Origin: Sva-07 sp963716235
GTDB taxonomy: Bacteria > Actinomycetota > Acidimicrobiia > Acidimicrobiales > Ilumatobacteraceae
Direction: 5' to 3'
Assembly (NCBI GenBank): GCA_963716235.1
Contig: CAVQTE010000010.1
Coordinates: 212,780 to 276,779, forward strand
Length of the DNA stretch: 64,000 nucleotides
Shown here: positions 33,782 to 41,144 of the stretch, piece by piece
How positions within the stretch are numbered: position 1 is the stretch's first letter
Layout: each line of letters opens with the position of its first letter
Notes under the pieces: generated by a model
What the model saw: the letters and a program-made list of their open reading frames with translations, nothing else
Database searches by the model: none
Told to the model about the DNA's origin: nothing
Made by a program: the position numbers and the translations under genes

Positions 33782-34285
33782 TCATCGCTCGAGGGGGGTG
33801 CGGTCGGGGGACGGATTGGCGGCGATCGCCGTGGCGAGGTTCTGCTGCAGACGGGTCATCACCCACGCCAACGCCTGGCGCTCCTCGCGGCCGATGCCAC
33901 GGCGGAGTTCGGCACGCAGCACGGTGTCGACCTCGCCGATGCGGGTGGCCATCTCCCTGCCGTCGTCGGTGATGGCGACGAGCCACACGCGGCGATCGTC
34001 GGTCTTCGGCTGGCGCTCGACGAGTCCACGCGCCTGAAGTCGGTCGATGACCGAACCGATCGCCGCACGCCCGATACCGAGGTGATCGGCGAGATCGGTC
34101 TGCGTGGTGGTGCCGAATTCGGCGACGTAGCCGAGCAGCGAAGCCTGGGTGAGGTTGAGATCGAGGACAGCCAGCCGAGCATCGAATGCGACGCGCAGCA
34201 GACGCGCCGTCGACATGAGTGTCGACTCGACGCGAAGCCAGGGAGGCGAATCGAGTTCGTGGGTGGTGAGATTGGCGGTGTTCAT
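33782..34285 (-). CDS. MarR-family regulator of the acyl-CoA gene region
   Basis: A 167-residue MarR protein: recognition helix in HLGIGRAAIGSVIDRLQARG, wing KTDDRRVWLVAITDDGREM, and flanking dimer helices. ATG 34285 is chosen because the palindrome at 34304-34327 lies directly upstream; an extension to 34363 would read through the operator. It is divergent from the acyl-CoA dehydrogenase and upstream of the thiolase, so it likely represses both until an acyl-CoA or aromatic ligand appears. Confidence 0.85.
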   Translation of the reverse strand: MNTANLTTHELDSPPWLRVESTLMSTARLLRVAFDARLAVLDLNLTQASLLGYVAEFGTTTQTDLADHLGIGRAAIGSVIDRLQARGLVERQPKTDDRRVWLVAITDDGREMATRIGEVDTVLRAELRRGIGREERQALAWVMTRLQQNLATAIAANPSPDRTPLER

Positions 34286-34303
34286 GGCGCTCGGTGTGGA
34301 CAC

Positions 34304-34327
34304 ATACTGTACGATGTCATACAGTAT
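34304..34327. promoter_or_regulatory. MarR-type palindromic operator
   Basis: Perfect 8-base arms ATACTGTA (34304-34311) and TACAGTAT (34320-34327) with an 8-base spacer, in the divergent gap between the MarR gene and acyl-CoA dehydrogenase. AT-rich against a GC-rich background, as usual for MarR sites. Confidence 0.7.
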
Positions 34328-34380
34328 TGCAACTGCAGATCGCCGCCAATCCTGAGCTGCCACTACTTGGAGGACATGAC

Positions 34381-35589
34381 ATGACCGACACCGACACCGG
34401 ACTGAGCGAGGCCGAGGCCGCCGAGTTCCGCCAGAAGTGCGTCGACTTCATGGAGCAGTTCGCGCCCGGGCAGAACCCCACCCTCGACGACCAGAAGGCG
34501 TTCCTCGCTGCAGCCGCCGAGGCGGGTCTCGCCGGGCTGCCGGTGCCGAGCGAATACGGCGGTGGCGGCAAGACGCTCGCGCACGAGAAGATCTGGCGCG
34601 AAGTGAAGGGCAACTACCCGATGCCGGACAGCGAGTTCATCATCTCCCACGGCATGTGCATGCCGATGCTCGCCGAGTACGGCACCCACGAGCAGAAGGA
34701 ACGCTTCCTCGCCGACAACATCTCGGGCAAGACCATGTGGTGCCAGATGTTCTCCGAGCCTGGCGCCGGATCCGACGTTGCCAGCCTGCAGACCAAGGCC
34801 GAACTCGACGGCGACGAGTGGGTCATCAACGGCCAGAAGGTCTGGACCACGCTCGCCCACAAGAGCGACTACGGCCTCGTGGTGGCCCGCACCGATCCCG
34901 ACCAGGTGAAGCACGCCGGTATCTCGATGTTCATCCTCGACATGCGCGGCCAAGGCGTCGAGATTCGCCCGATCCACCAGATCGATGGCGGCTCGCATTT
35001 CAACGAGGTGTTCTTCACCGACGCGCGTATCCCGAAGGACTGGCTCGTCGGCGACCTCAACAATGGCTGGAATCTCGCCACGGCGATGCTCATGTACGAG
35101 CGCGTCGCCATCGGTGGCGCAGGCGCCGGCAAGATCAACCAACCGAACTTCAAGATGCTGCGCAAGGCGGCCGAGTCGACCGGCCAGATCGGAAATCCGG
35201 TCGTGCGTGACCAGCTGATGCAGATCTGGTCGATGGAGACCTGCAAGTCGCTCGTCGCGATCAAGACCCGTGATGAACTCAAGGCCGGCAAGACGCCCGG
35301 GCCTGGTGGCTCGCTCGGCAAGCTCTTCGGGTCGAACATCGCATGGCGCGTGCGCGAGATGGCGCTCGAGTTCGCCGGCCCCGGCTCGATCGCGTGGGAT
35401 CCCGACGACGAGTCCGGCGCCGAACTGCAGCGCATCGTGCTCAACAGCTTCTCGTCGAGCATTGCCGGTGGCACCGATGAGATCCAGCGCAACATCATCG
35501 GTGATCGCGTGCTCGGGCTCCCCCGTGAGCCGTCCGTCGACCGTGGCGTGCCGTTCCGCGAACTCAAGGTCGGCACCCAGACCTCCTGA
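34381..35589 (+). CDS. Acyl-CoA dehydrogenase
   Basis: A 402-residue FAD enzyme oxidising acyl-CoA to enoyl-CoA. Family segments: CQMFSEPGAGSDVAS (FAD/substrate loop), DEWVINGQKVWTT, and a C-terminal ALEFAGPG then AGGTDEIQRNIIGDRVLGLP (dimer/FAD-binding end). The catalytic base is not assigned with certainty. ATG 34381 follows GGAGG at seven bases. First gene of a plus-strand run with AMP ligase, crotonase and PhyH. Substrate chain unknown. Confidence 0.92.
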   Translation: MTDTDTGLSEAEAAEFRQKCVDFMEQFAPGQNPTLDDQKAFLAAAAEAGLAGLPVPSEYGGGGKTLAHEKIWREVKGNYPMPDSEFIISHGMCMPMLAEYGTHEQKERFLADNISGKTMWCQMFSEPGAGSDVASLQTKAELDGDEWVINGQKVWTTLAHKSDYGLVVARTDPDQVKHAGISMFILDMRGQGVEIRPIHQIDGGSHFNEVFFTDARIPKDWLVGDLNNGWNLATAMLMYERVAIGGAGAGKINQPNFKMLRKAAESTGQIGNPVVRDQLMQIWSMETCKSLVAIKTRDELKAGKTPGPGGSLGKLFGSNIAWRVREMALEFAGPGSIAWDPDDESGAELQRIVLNSFSSSIAGGTDEIQRNIIGDRVLGLPREPSVDRGVPFRELKVGTQTS

Positions 35590-35648
35590 ACCCCCCAACC
35601 GGCACGGCGAAGTAGGTTGGAGCGCCGACCAACGAGGGGGCTTTCGCC

Positions 35649-37109
35649 ATGATCCAGTCGTTTCCCGCCCGGCTGCGCGACCTCGCCGAGGCGCGTCCAG
35701 AAGCGGCAGCCGTGAGCTGCGCTGGTTCGACGGTCACGAGGGCGGAACTCGATCGAGGCTCGAATCGCCTCGCCCGCGAATTGCAGGCGCACGGCGTCGG
35801 GCACGGATCGTTCGTGACCGTGGCGATCCCGAACTCGGTCGACTGGTTCGTCGCGTACTGCGCGATCTGGAAGCTCGGCGCGATCCCCCAGCCGGTGTCG
35901 GCGAAGCTCCCGGGACGAGAGCTGGCCGCAATCGTCGAGCTGGCGCGATCGCCCGTCGTGATCGGCGCTCCCGACGAGGCGTTCGAGTACCTGCCCGATG
36001 CGATCGTCCACCTCCCGCTCGGCCACCAGCCCGGCCCCGAGTTCGACGACAGACCCCTGCCCGACGCCGTCTCACCCGCCTGGAAGGCGCCGACGTCGGG
36101 CGGTTCGACCGGCCGACCGAAGCTGATCGTCTCGGGCGATCCGGCGCTGTTCGACACGACCGCAGCGCCACCGCTCGGCACCCGTCCGGACGACGGCTGC
36201 ATGCTCGTACCGGGGCCGCTGTACCACAACGGCCCTGCCGTCTGGTCGTGCCAGGCGCTCCTCCAGGGCAACCATGTCGTCCTCCTCGAGCGATTCGATC
36301 CCGAGGGTGTGCTCGCCTCGATCGAGCGTCACCGCGTCGACGTCGTGTACCTCGTGCCGACGATGATGAAGCGGATCCTGCGTCTCGACGACGATGTCCG
36401 ACTGGGCTACGACCTGTCGTCGCTGCGGGTGGTGTGGCACCTCGCCGAGCCCTGCCCGCCGTGGCTGAAGGAGGCGTGGATCGACTGGCTGGGACCGGAG
36501 CGCATCTACGAGCTCTACGCCGGCACCGAAGGGCAGGCCGTGTGCATCATCACCGGCACCGAATGGCTGGAGCACCGCGGGTCGGTCGGACGAGTGAGCG
36601 CCGGTGAGATGAAGGTGTGCGACGAAGAGGGCAACGAGCTCCCGGCCGGTCAGCAGGGCGAGGTCTGGATGCGATCGCAGCGGGACACGCCGACGTACCG
36701 GTATCTCGGTGCCGACGCCCGCACGCTCGAGGGTGGTTGGGAGTCGCTCGGCGACATGGGGTGGTTCGACGACGACGGGTACCTCTACCTGGGAGACCGA
36801 CTGCAGGACATGATCCTGTCCGGCGGGGCGAACATCTATCCGGCCGAGATCGAAGCCGCCTTGAACGAGCATCCGGCGGTGCACTCGTGTGTCGTCATCG
36901 GGCTTCCCGACGAGGACCGTGGCAACGTCGTGCACGCCATCGTTCAGGCCGACGAGATCGAACTCCCAGCCACCGAACTGCTCGGCTTCCTCGGGGAACG
37001 CCTGGCGACGTACAAGCTTCCCCGCTCGGTCGAGTACGTCGACGAGCCGCTGCGCGACGACGCCGGCAAGGTGCGGCGGTCGGAACTCCGTGCCGCCCGC
37101 CTGCGCTGA
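35649..37109 (+). CDS. AMP-dependent acyl-CoA synthetase (FadD-like)
   Basis: A 486-residue ANL-superfamily ligase that activates a carboxylic acid with ATP and CoA. The P-loop-like TSGGSTGRPKLIVS (about 147), ELYAGTEGQ adenylate motif, GDMGWFDDDGYLYLGDR with hinge Asp/Arg, and catalytic Lys in DDAGKVRRSEL near the C-terminus are present. Slightly shorter than typical (500-550). ATG 35649. With its neighbours it would start degradation of an acid; substrate may be a steroid or branched acid. Confidence 0.88.
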   Translation: MIQSFPARLRDLAEARPEAAAVSCAGSTVTRAELDRGSNRLARELQAHGVGHGSFVTVAIPNSVDWFVAYCAIWKLGAIPQPVSAKLPGRELAAIVELARSPVVIGAPDEAFEYLPDAIVHLPLGHQPGPEFDDRPLPDAVSPAWKAPTSGGSTGRPKLIVSGDPALFDTTAAPPLGTRPDDGCMLVPGPLYHNGPAVWSCQALLQGNHVVLLERFDPEGVLASIERHRVDVVYLVPTMMKRILRLDDDVRLGYDLSSLRVVWHLAEPCPPWLKEAWIDWLGPERIYELYAGTEGQAVCIITGTEWLEHRGSVGRVSAGEMKVCDEEGNELPAGQQGEVWMRSQRDTPTYRYLGADARTLEGGWESLGDMGWFDDDGYLYLGDRLQDMILSGGANIYPAEIEAALNEHPAVHSCVVIGLPDEDRGNVVHAIVQADEIELPATELLGFLGERLATYKLPRSVEYVDEPLRDDAGKVRRSELRAARLR

Positions 37110-37181
37110 GCAACGACGACGGCACAACCGACGAACGCGGCCGACTCACGCAGCGACGAGCGTCGTTGCCATCATGACGAG

Positions 37182-38006
37182 ATGACTCGCTCCCTTCCCG
37201 CCTTCGAGACCATCGCGCTCACCGAGGCCGACGACGACATCTTCCTCGTCACCCTCGATCGACCCGACCGGCTCAACGCGATCACGTCGACGATGATCGG
37301 CGAGCTGGAGCGGGTGGTGGAGATGGTCGACCTCGATCCCCACGTGCGCGCCGTCGTCGTCACCGGGGCGGGACGCGGGTTCTGTGCCGGACTCGACCTC
37401 CAGTCGTCAGGCGTTTCGCCGGGAAGTGAGACCGTCGGTCCGACGGTCCGCAGCTTCATGTGGCAGGACCACCTGGCGACCCTGCACGAGCGGATCCACC
37501 GCTCGCGCAAGCCATGGATCTCCGCCGTCAACGGTCCCGCGGTCGGGGGCGGGTTCGCCCTCAGCCTCGCAACCGACATCCGGTTCGCGTCGACGGCGGC
37601 GACCTTCGGTGCCGTGTTCCTGAAGATCGGCGTGTCGAACTGCGACATGGGGACGAGCTACTTCCTGCCACGTCTGGTCGGGGCGTCGCGATCGGCGGAG
37701 TTGCTCCTGACGGCCCGCATCTTCGACGCCGAGGAGGCACGGTCGATGGGTCTGGTGGTCGACGTGGTCGAGCCCGGCGCCGAGGTGGAGCGGGCGCTCG
37801 AGACGGCCCGCTTGATCCGTGCCAACGCGCCGTTCGCGACGTGGATGACCAAGGAGACCATGTGGCAGACGCTGGACGCACCCTCGCTGCGTCACGCTCT
37901 CGACATCGAGAACCGGACGCAGATCATGTGCAGCTCGACCGGTGACACGGCCGAGGCTCGCGCGGCGTTCGTCGAGAAGCGGCCACCGGTCTGGAACCGG
38001 CTGTGA
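37182..38006 (+). CDS. Crotonase-superfamily (enoyl-CoA hydratase/isomerase-like) protein
   Basis: A 274-residue crotonase: LDRPDRLNAI near the N-terminus, oxyanion-hole AGRGFCAGLDL, and GPAVGGGFALSLATDIRF. The two Glu of classical hydratases are missing: the first (GGGxEL) is Ala in GGGFALSL and the second (FGxPE) is Phe in FGAVFLKIG, while CDMGTSYFLPRLVG follows. So it is probably not a standard hydratase; isomerase, hydrolase or other crotonase activity is possible. ATG 37182. Follows the AMP ligase by 72 bases. Confidence 0.85.
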   Translation: MTRSLPAFETIALTEADDDIFLVTLDRPDRLNAITSTMIGELERVVEMVDLDPHVRAVVVTGAGRGFCAGLDLQSSGVSPGSETVGPTVRSFMWQDHLATLHERIHRSRKPWISAVNGPAVGGGFALSLATDIRFASTAATFGAVFLKIGVSNCDMGTSYFLPRLVGASRSAELLLTARIFDAEEARSMGLVVDVVEPGAEVERALETARLIRANAPFATWMTKETMWQTLDAPSLRHALDIENRTQIMCSSTGDTAEARAAFVEKRPPVWNRL

Positions 38007-38094
38007 TCCCGACCACCGCCGGCTGACGCGCCCCGACCGTCCCCATCTGCGCCCGGGTGCTGGACGCCATGGTGCCAGCTGCCACACTGCGCCG

Positions 38095-38982
38095 ATGGGG
38101 ATCGACCATCGGTTGACGACACGACAGATGGCGCAGTTCGTCGCCAACGGGTTCATCCGATTCGACTCGATCGTCCCCGCCGACATCAACGAGCGCGCGA
38201 TCGCCGAGCTGCAACAGCTCGAAGCCGAGCGCCTCACACCAGGTGGGATGAAGCCTCCCCACACCGGCACGCTGCTCGATGACTGCTACCCGTCGCCGTC
38301 GGTCATCGGCGAGTATCTCCGACTCCCCCAGATTCAAGGCATCATCGAGTCGTTCGTCGGCCCCAACCCGAGATTCGACCACGACTGGACGCACCACATC
38401 CATCCCCACGCCACCTACGAGCAACCGCTCCACGTCGATGCGATCACGGATTCGGACGACCCGACGTTCGATGTGCAACTGTTCTGGTACCCGCACGACG
38501 TCGCGCCGGGCGAGGGTGGCACACGGTTCGTCCCCGGAAGTCACCTGCGACGGGTCCGATCATCGGGACTCGATCGATACCAGCACATCAACGGCGAGCA
38601 GCAGTTCTCCGGGCCGGCCGGCACCGTGGTGGTCTTCCACCACGGCCTGTGGCACGCGGGCCAGCCCAACCGCGGCGATGGGCACCGCTGGATGCACAAG
38701 GTTCGGCTCAACCCCACCGTCGCGCAGGTCCGCCTCTGGAACACCGACGACCTCCCGGACCTGCAGAACCCACCGTCCGACCACATCTTCGCCCGGATAC
38801 TGCCCGAGAGCGTCGCTCAGATCTTCCGCACGTGGCACCCGTGGATGAGCATCACCGACTACCGCAACGAGCAGGTCCAGCGCGCCCGGTTGTGGCGCTA
38901 CCTCACCGGCGACGACACCTACGACGTCGATCACTACCTGACGCGCCTCGAAGGGCGCGCCGCCCTGGTCGCGAACTCGTGA
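38095..38982 (+). CDS. Phytanoyl-CoA dioxygenase (PhyH)-family protein
   Basis: A 295-residue Fe(II)/2-oxoglutarate oxygenase candidate. The iron site HxD is in PLHVDAITDSDD (about 124-126), the distal His in LWHAGQPNRGDGHRW with Arg downstream for 2-oxoglutarate, and RFVPGSHL is the usual strand between them. It would hydroxylate an acyl-CoA or other small molecule. ATG 38095. Its stop overlaps the GTG of the next gene (GTGA), so the small protein that follows is coupled to it. Confidence 0.82.
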   Translation: MGIDHRLTTRQMAQFVANGFIRFDSIVPADINERAIAELQQLEAERLTPGGMKPPHTGTLLDDCYPSPSVIGEYLRLPQIQGIIESFVGPNPRFDHDWTHHIHPHATYEQPLHVDAITDSDDPTFDVQLFWYPHDVAPGEGGTRFVPGSHLRRVRSSGLDRYQHINGEQQFSGPAGTVVVFHHGLWHAGQPNRGDGHRWMHKVRLNPTVAQVRLWNTDDLPDLQNPPSDHIFARILPESVAQIFRTWHPWMSITDYRNEQVQRARLWRYLTGDDTYDVDHYLTRLEGRAALVANS

Positions 38983-39251
38983 GCACGCATCGCCAGCAGA
39001 TCCTCTACCTCTGGGCGAGCGGATCCGCACTCGACTCCGGCACGGTCGGGTGGGCATTCCACGATGGCGCCGACGGTGCCGGACCCGAGCTTCCCGAAAC
39101 CTCGCCGCCGTACTCGAGCGGCGTCGCGGCCCTGCGGGACGGCTGGATGTTGTTGCAGTCGTCGCAGCTGACCCCGCCACTCCCGGGCGAGGAACACCTC
39201 AACAACTACCTCGAGTACGAGTTCGTGTTCGAGCGCCGCGTCACGATCTGA
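38979..39251 (+). CDS. Small protein coupled to the PhyH gene, unknown function
   Basis: A 90-residue soluble protein (LYLWASGSALDSGTVGWAFH; YSSGVAALRDGWMLLQSSQ; NYLEYEFVFERRV) with no recognised domain. GTG 38979 overlaps the PhyH stop by 4 bases, and the high-quality amphipathic pattern supports real coding. It may be a partner or stabiliser of the oxygenase. The last 11 bases overlap the convergent regulator gene. Confidence 0.7.
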   Translation: MSTHRQQILYLWASGSALDSGTVGWAFHDGADGAGPELPETSPPYSSGVAALRDGWMLLQSSQLTPPLPGEEHLNNYLEYEFVFERRVTI

Positions 39252-39762
39252 CGGGGCCGGAGGCTCGCAACCGGTCGACGGCCTCCATGGCATCTCGGAG
39301 TTCGGCCAGCCACTCCTCGCTGTGTTGGCCCACGAGCCGGACACACCATGCCAGGGCGTCGGCACGCGATCGCGCGACATTGGCGGCAACGAGCGTGTCG
39401 AGCACCATCCGCTCAGGCTGACGCAGACGCGTCATCACGGGCGCGGCGAGGTGGGTGAACAACACCGTGCGATCGCCGACGGTGACACCCCAGGCAACCT
39501 TGCGGTCGAAGCGGTGCTCAGTTTCGCGCGCGATCTGCATCCGTTGCTCACGTGTGTCTTCTCGGTAACCGGAGATGCGTCCGGCGACGGCTTCGGCGCG
39601 GTCCGCGTCGGTGACAGCGTCGAGGACGGGGACGTCGAGGGAGACGACGATGGTGATCTCGTCGCGGTCGATGGTGATGGCGGGTGGTGCGACGGCGCTC
39701 CAGGATTCGGGGATGCGCCCCTGCAGCCACGCGGTGATGGCGGAGTGGTCGGTGCTGGTCAT
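39241..39762 (-). CDS. Actinobacterial protein with ribbon-helix-helix-like C-terminus
   Basis: A 173-residue protein with no enzyme motif. Residues about 110-145 (RQPERMVLDTLVAANVARSR then ADALAWCVRLV) resemble a ribbon-helix-helix DNA-binding module: strand, helix beginning MVLDTLVAANV, turn, helix SRADALAW. The N-terminal 100 residues may bind a ligand. A perfect 11-base palindrome lies directly upstream of its ATG 39762, supporting an autoregulating DNA-binding role. This is inference; the family has no function known to me. Confidence 0.6.
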   Translation of the reverse strand: MTSTDHSAITAWLQGRIPESWSAVAPPAITIDRDEITIVVSLDVPVLDAVTDADRAEAVAGRISGYREDTREQRMQIARETEHRFDRKVAWGVTVGDRTVLFTHLAAPVMTRLRQPERMVLDTLVAANVARSRADALAWCVRLVGQHSEEWLAELRDAMEAVDRLRASGPVRS

Positions 39763-39785
39763 GCCCGCAGAGTATCCAATGATTA

Positions 39786-39829
39786 CACAATTACAACATT
39801 GCGGAACCCTTTGTAATTGTGGTCACAAT
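39786..39829. promoter_or_regulatory. Nested AT-rich palindromes in the divergent promoter
   Basis: Perfect 11-base arms CACAATTACAA (39786-39796) and TTGTAATTGTG (39811-39821) with 14 bases between, and a second palindrome ATTGTG-GT-CACAAT (39816-39829) sharing the right arm. Located between the RHH-like gene and the F420-type gene. Three copies of a CACAATT half-site suggest cooperative binding. Confidence 0.65.
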
Positions 39830-39866
39830 CGTTGCGTTCTCAAGTACTCTCGGTACACTCCTCGGC

Positions 39867-40274
39867 ATGAGCGACTGGAATGCACAGATCATTGCCGAGT
39901 TCCGATCCACCGGAGGCAAGGCCGCCCAGTTCGGCGACAACCCCCTGGTGATCCTCCACACGATCGGCGCCAAGTCGGGCGAACTGCGCGAGATCCCGCT
40001 CGTGGCATTCGTCGAAGGCAACGACCTGTACGTGTTCGCGTCCGCAGCTGGATCACCGAAACACCCCGACTGGTACTACAACCTGAAGACGCACCCGACC
40101 ATCACCGTCGAATTCGGCGTCGACACGTTCGAGGTGACGGCGACCGAACTCCCCACGGACGAAGCGCACGCCAAGCTGATGCAGCAGGCCGAGCTGATGC
40201 CACAGTTCGCGGACTACATCCCCAAGGCTGCGCCGCGGATCATCCCGGCGTTTCGCCTCACCCGCGCCGGCTGA
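39867..40274 (+). CDS. F420/FMN-type nitroreductase-family protein (Ddn-like)
   Basis: A 135-residue split-beta-barrel protein of the deazaflavin-dependent nitroreductase (DUF385) family: HTIGAKSGELREIPLV for cofactor phosphate binding, DWYYNLKTHPTITVEFG, and a short C-terminal helix. These proteins reduce quinones or enones with F420H2. ATG 39867. Divergent from the RHH-like regulator with shared operator. Substrate unknown. Confidence 0.85.
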   Translation: MSDWNAQIIAEFRSTGGKAAQFGDNPLVILHTIGAKSGELREIPLVAFVEGNDLYVFASAAGSPKHPDWYYNLKTHPTITVEFGVDTFEVTATELPTDEAHAKLMQQAELMPQFADYIPKAAPRIIPAFRLTRAG

Positions 40275-40289
40275 TCTCACAGGCGATCG

Positions 40290-40634
40290 TCAAAGCGCCC
40301 GCGCGACGCGTCGCAGCGCTTTCGTGCGCTTGGTGCCACTGAGGCGGCGCTTGCGTAGTCGAGTGGTCAACGGCGCGTCACTCATGACGTGGTCGATGAT
40401 CTCGAGCGCCATTGCCCGGTTACGGACCCGCTCGATCACGACCGGCTCGTCACGCGGCGACAACACCACCACGGCGCCATCACACACGTCGAGGCACGGC
40501 AGTTCGGTCACCGTGCACACGCGACCCAACTCACGCTGGACGGTCCTGAACCCGTCCGACCGCCGACAATCCTTGCCGGTACACAACCCGATCTCGGGTA
40601 CTCGCGGATGTTTCGCCATGAGACTGCGCGTCAC
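40290..40634 (-). CDS. Thioredoxin-like [2Fe-2S] ferredoxin
   Basis: A 114-residue protein with a Cys pattern for one [2Fe-2S] cluster in a thioredoxin-like fold: CTGKDC (Cx4C) near the N-terminus and PCLDVC (Cx3C) about 24 residues later. The C-terminal 30 residues are basic. GTG 40634 overlaps the stop of the ferritin-like gene by 4 bases (GTGA); ATG 40619 is an alternative. Coupling to that gene suggests electron delivery for iron release, the job of Bfd in other bacteria, though this is not a Bfd fold. Confidence 0.8.
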   Translation of the reverse strand: MTRSLMAKHPRVPEIGLCTGKDCRRSDGFRTVQRELGRVCTVTELPCLDVCDGAVVVLSPRDEPVVIERVRNRAMALEIIDHVMSDAPLTTRLRKRRLSGTKRTKALRRVARAL

Positions 40635-41074
40635 GTGATGGAGTAGTCGCGGAGCAGCTTGTTCATCTCGATCACGTGCAGCTCTTCCTGGCCGATCTGG
40701 CCCCGGGCGTACTCCTCGAGGTAGATCGAACTTCCCTCGGTCAGCGTGAGCAGCTTGCGGTAGAGGTCGAGGGCCCGACGCTCGTGGACGATCGATTCAC
40801 GCAGAATGGCGTCGATGGCGTGGTCGTGCGACTCATCGATCGGGGCGATCCCCTGCTCGGGATGACCACCGAGGCCCGTCAGGATCTCACCGGCCTGCTG
40901 GGCGTGGAGCAGCGACTCGGCAGCCTGCGCCTTCATGAAGTCGACCAACGGCAGGCGGTTCGGTCCTGTGATCACCAGTGAGTAGTGCGTATAGCGCACT
41001 ACTCCCGAGAGTTCGGCCTTGAGAATGTCGTTGAGCACGGGGTTGACGGCGGCGGTGTCGATGATGGTGTGCAC
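40631..41074 (-). CDS. Bacterioferritin/ferritin-like di-iron protein
   Basis: A 147-residue four-helix protein with Glu at 21 (KAELSGVVRYTHY), ESLLH (53-57), EHVIHERRA-type helix (ESIVHERRALD) and EELHVIEM, giving carboxylate and His ligands for a ferroxidase di-iron site. The haem-binding Met of bacterioferritin is not obvious. GTG 41074 has GGAG seven bases upstream and starts at the family N-terminus; an open extension to 41122 is less likely. It stores or oxidises iron, possibly with the coupled [2Fe-2S] protein. Confidence 0.82.
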   Translation of the reverse strand: MHTIIDTAAVNPVLNDILKAELSGVVRYTHYSLVITGPNRLPLVDFMKAQAAESLLHAQQAGEILTGLGGHPEQGIAPIDESHDHAIDAILRESIVHERRALDLYRKLLTLTEGSSIYLEEYARGQIGQEELHVIEMNKLLRDYSIT

Positions 41075-41144
41075 TGCGAGCTCCAAACGAGTCGGGAAAA
41101 CCCCATCTTGCCGCATGATCACGCCGACGCACTACGTTGCCCGC

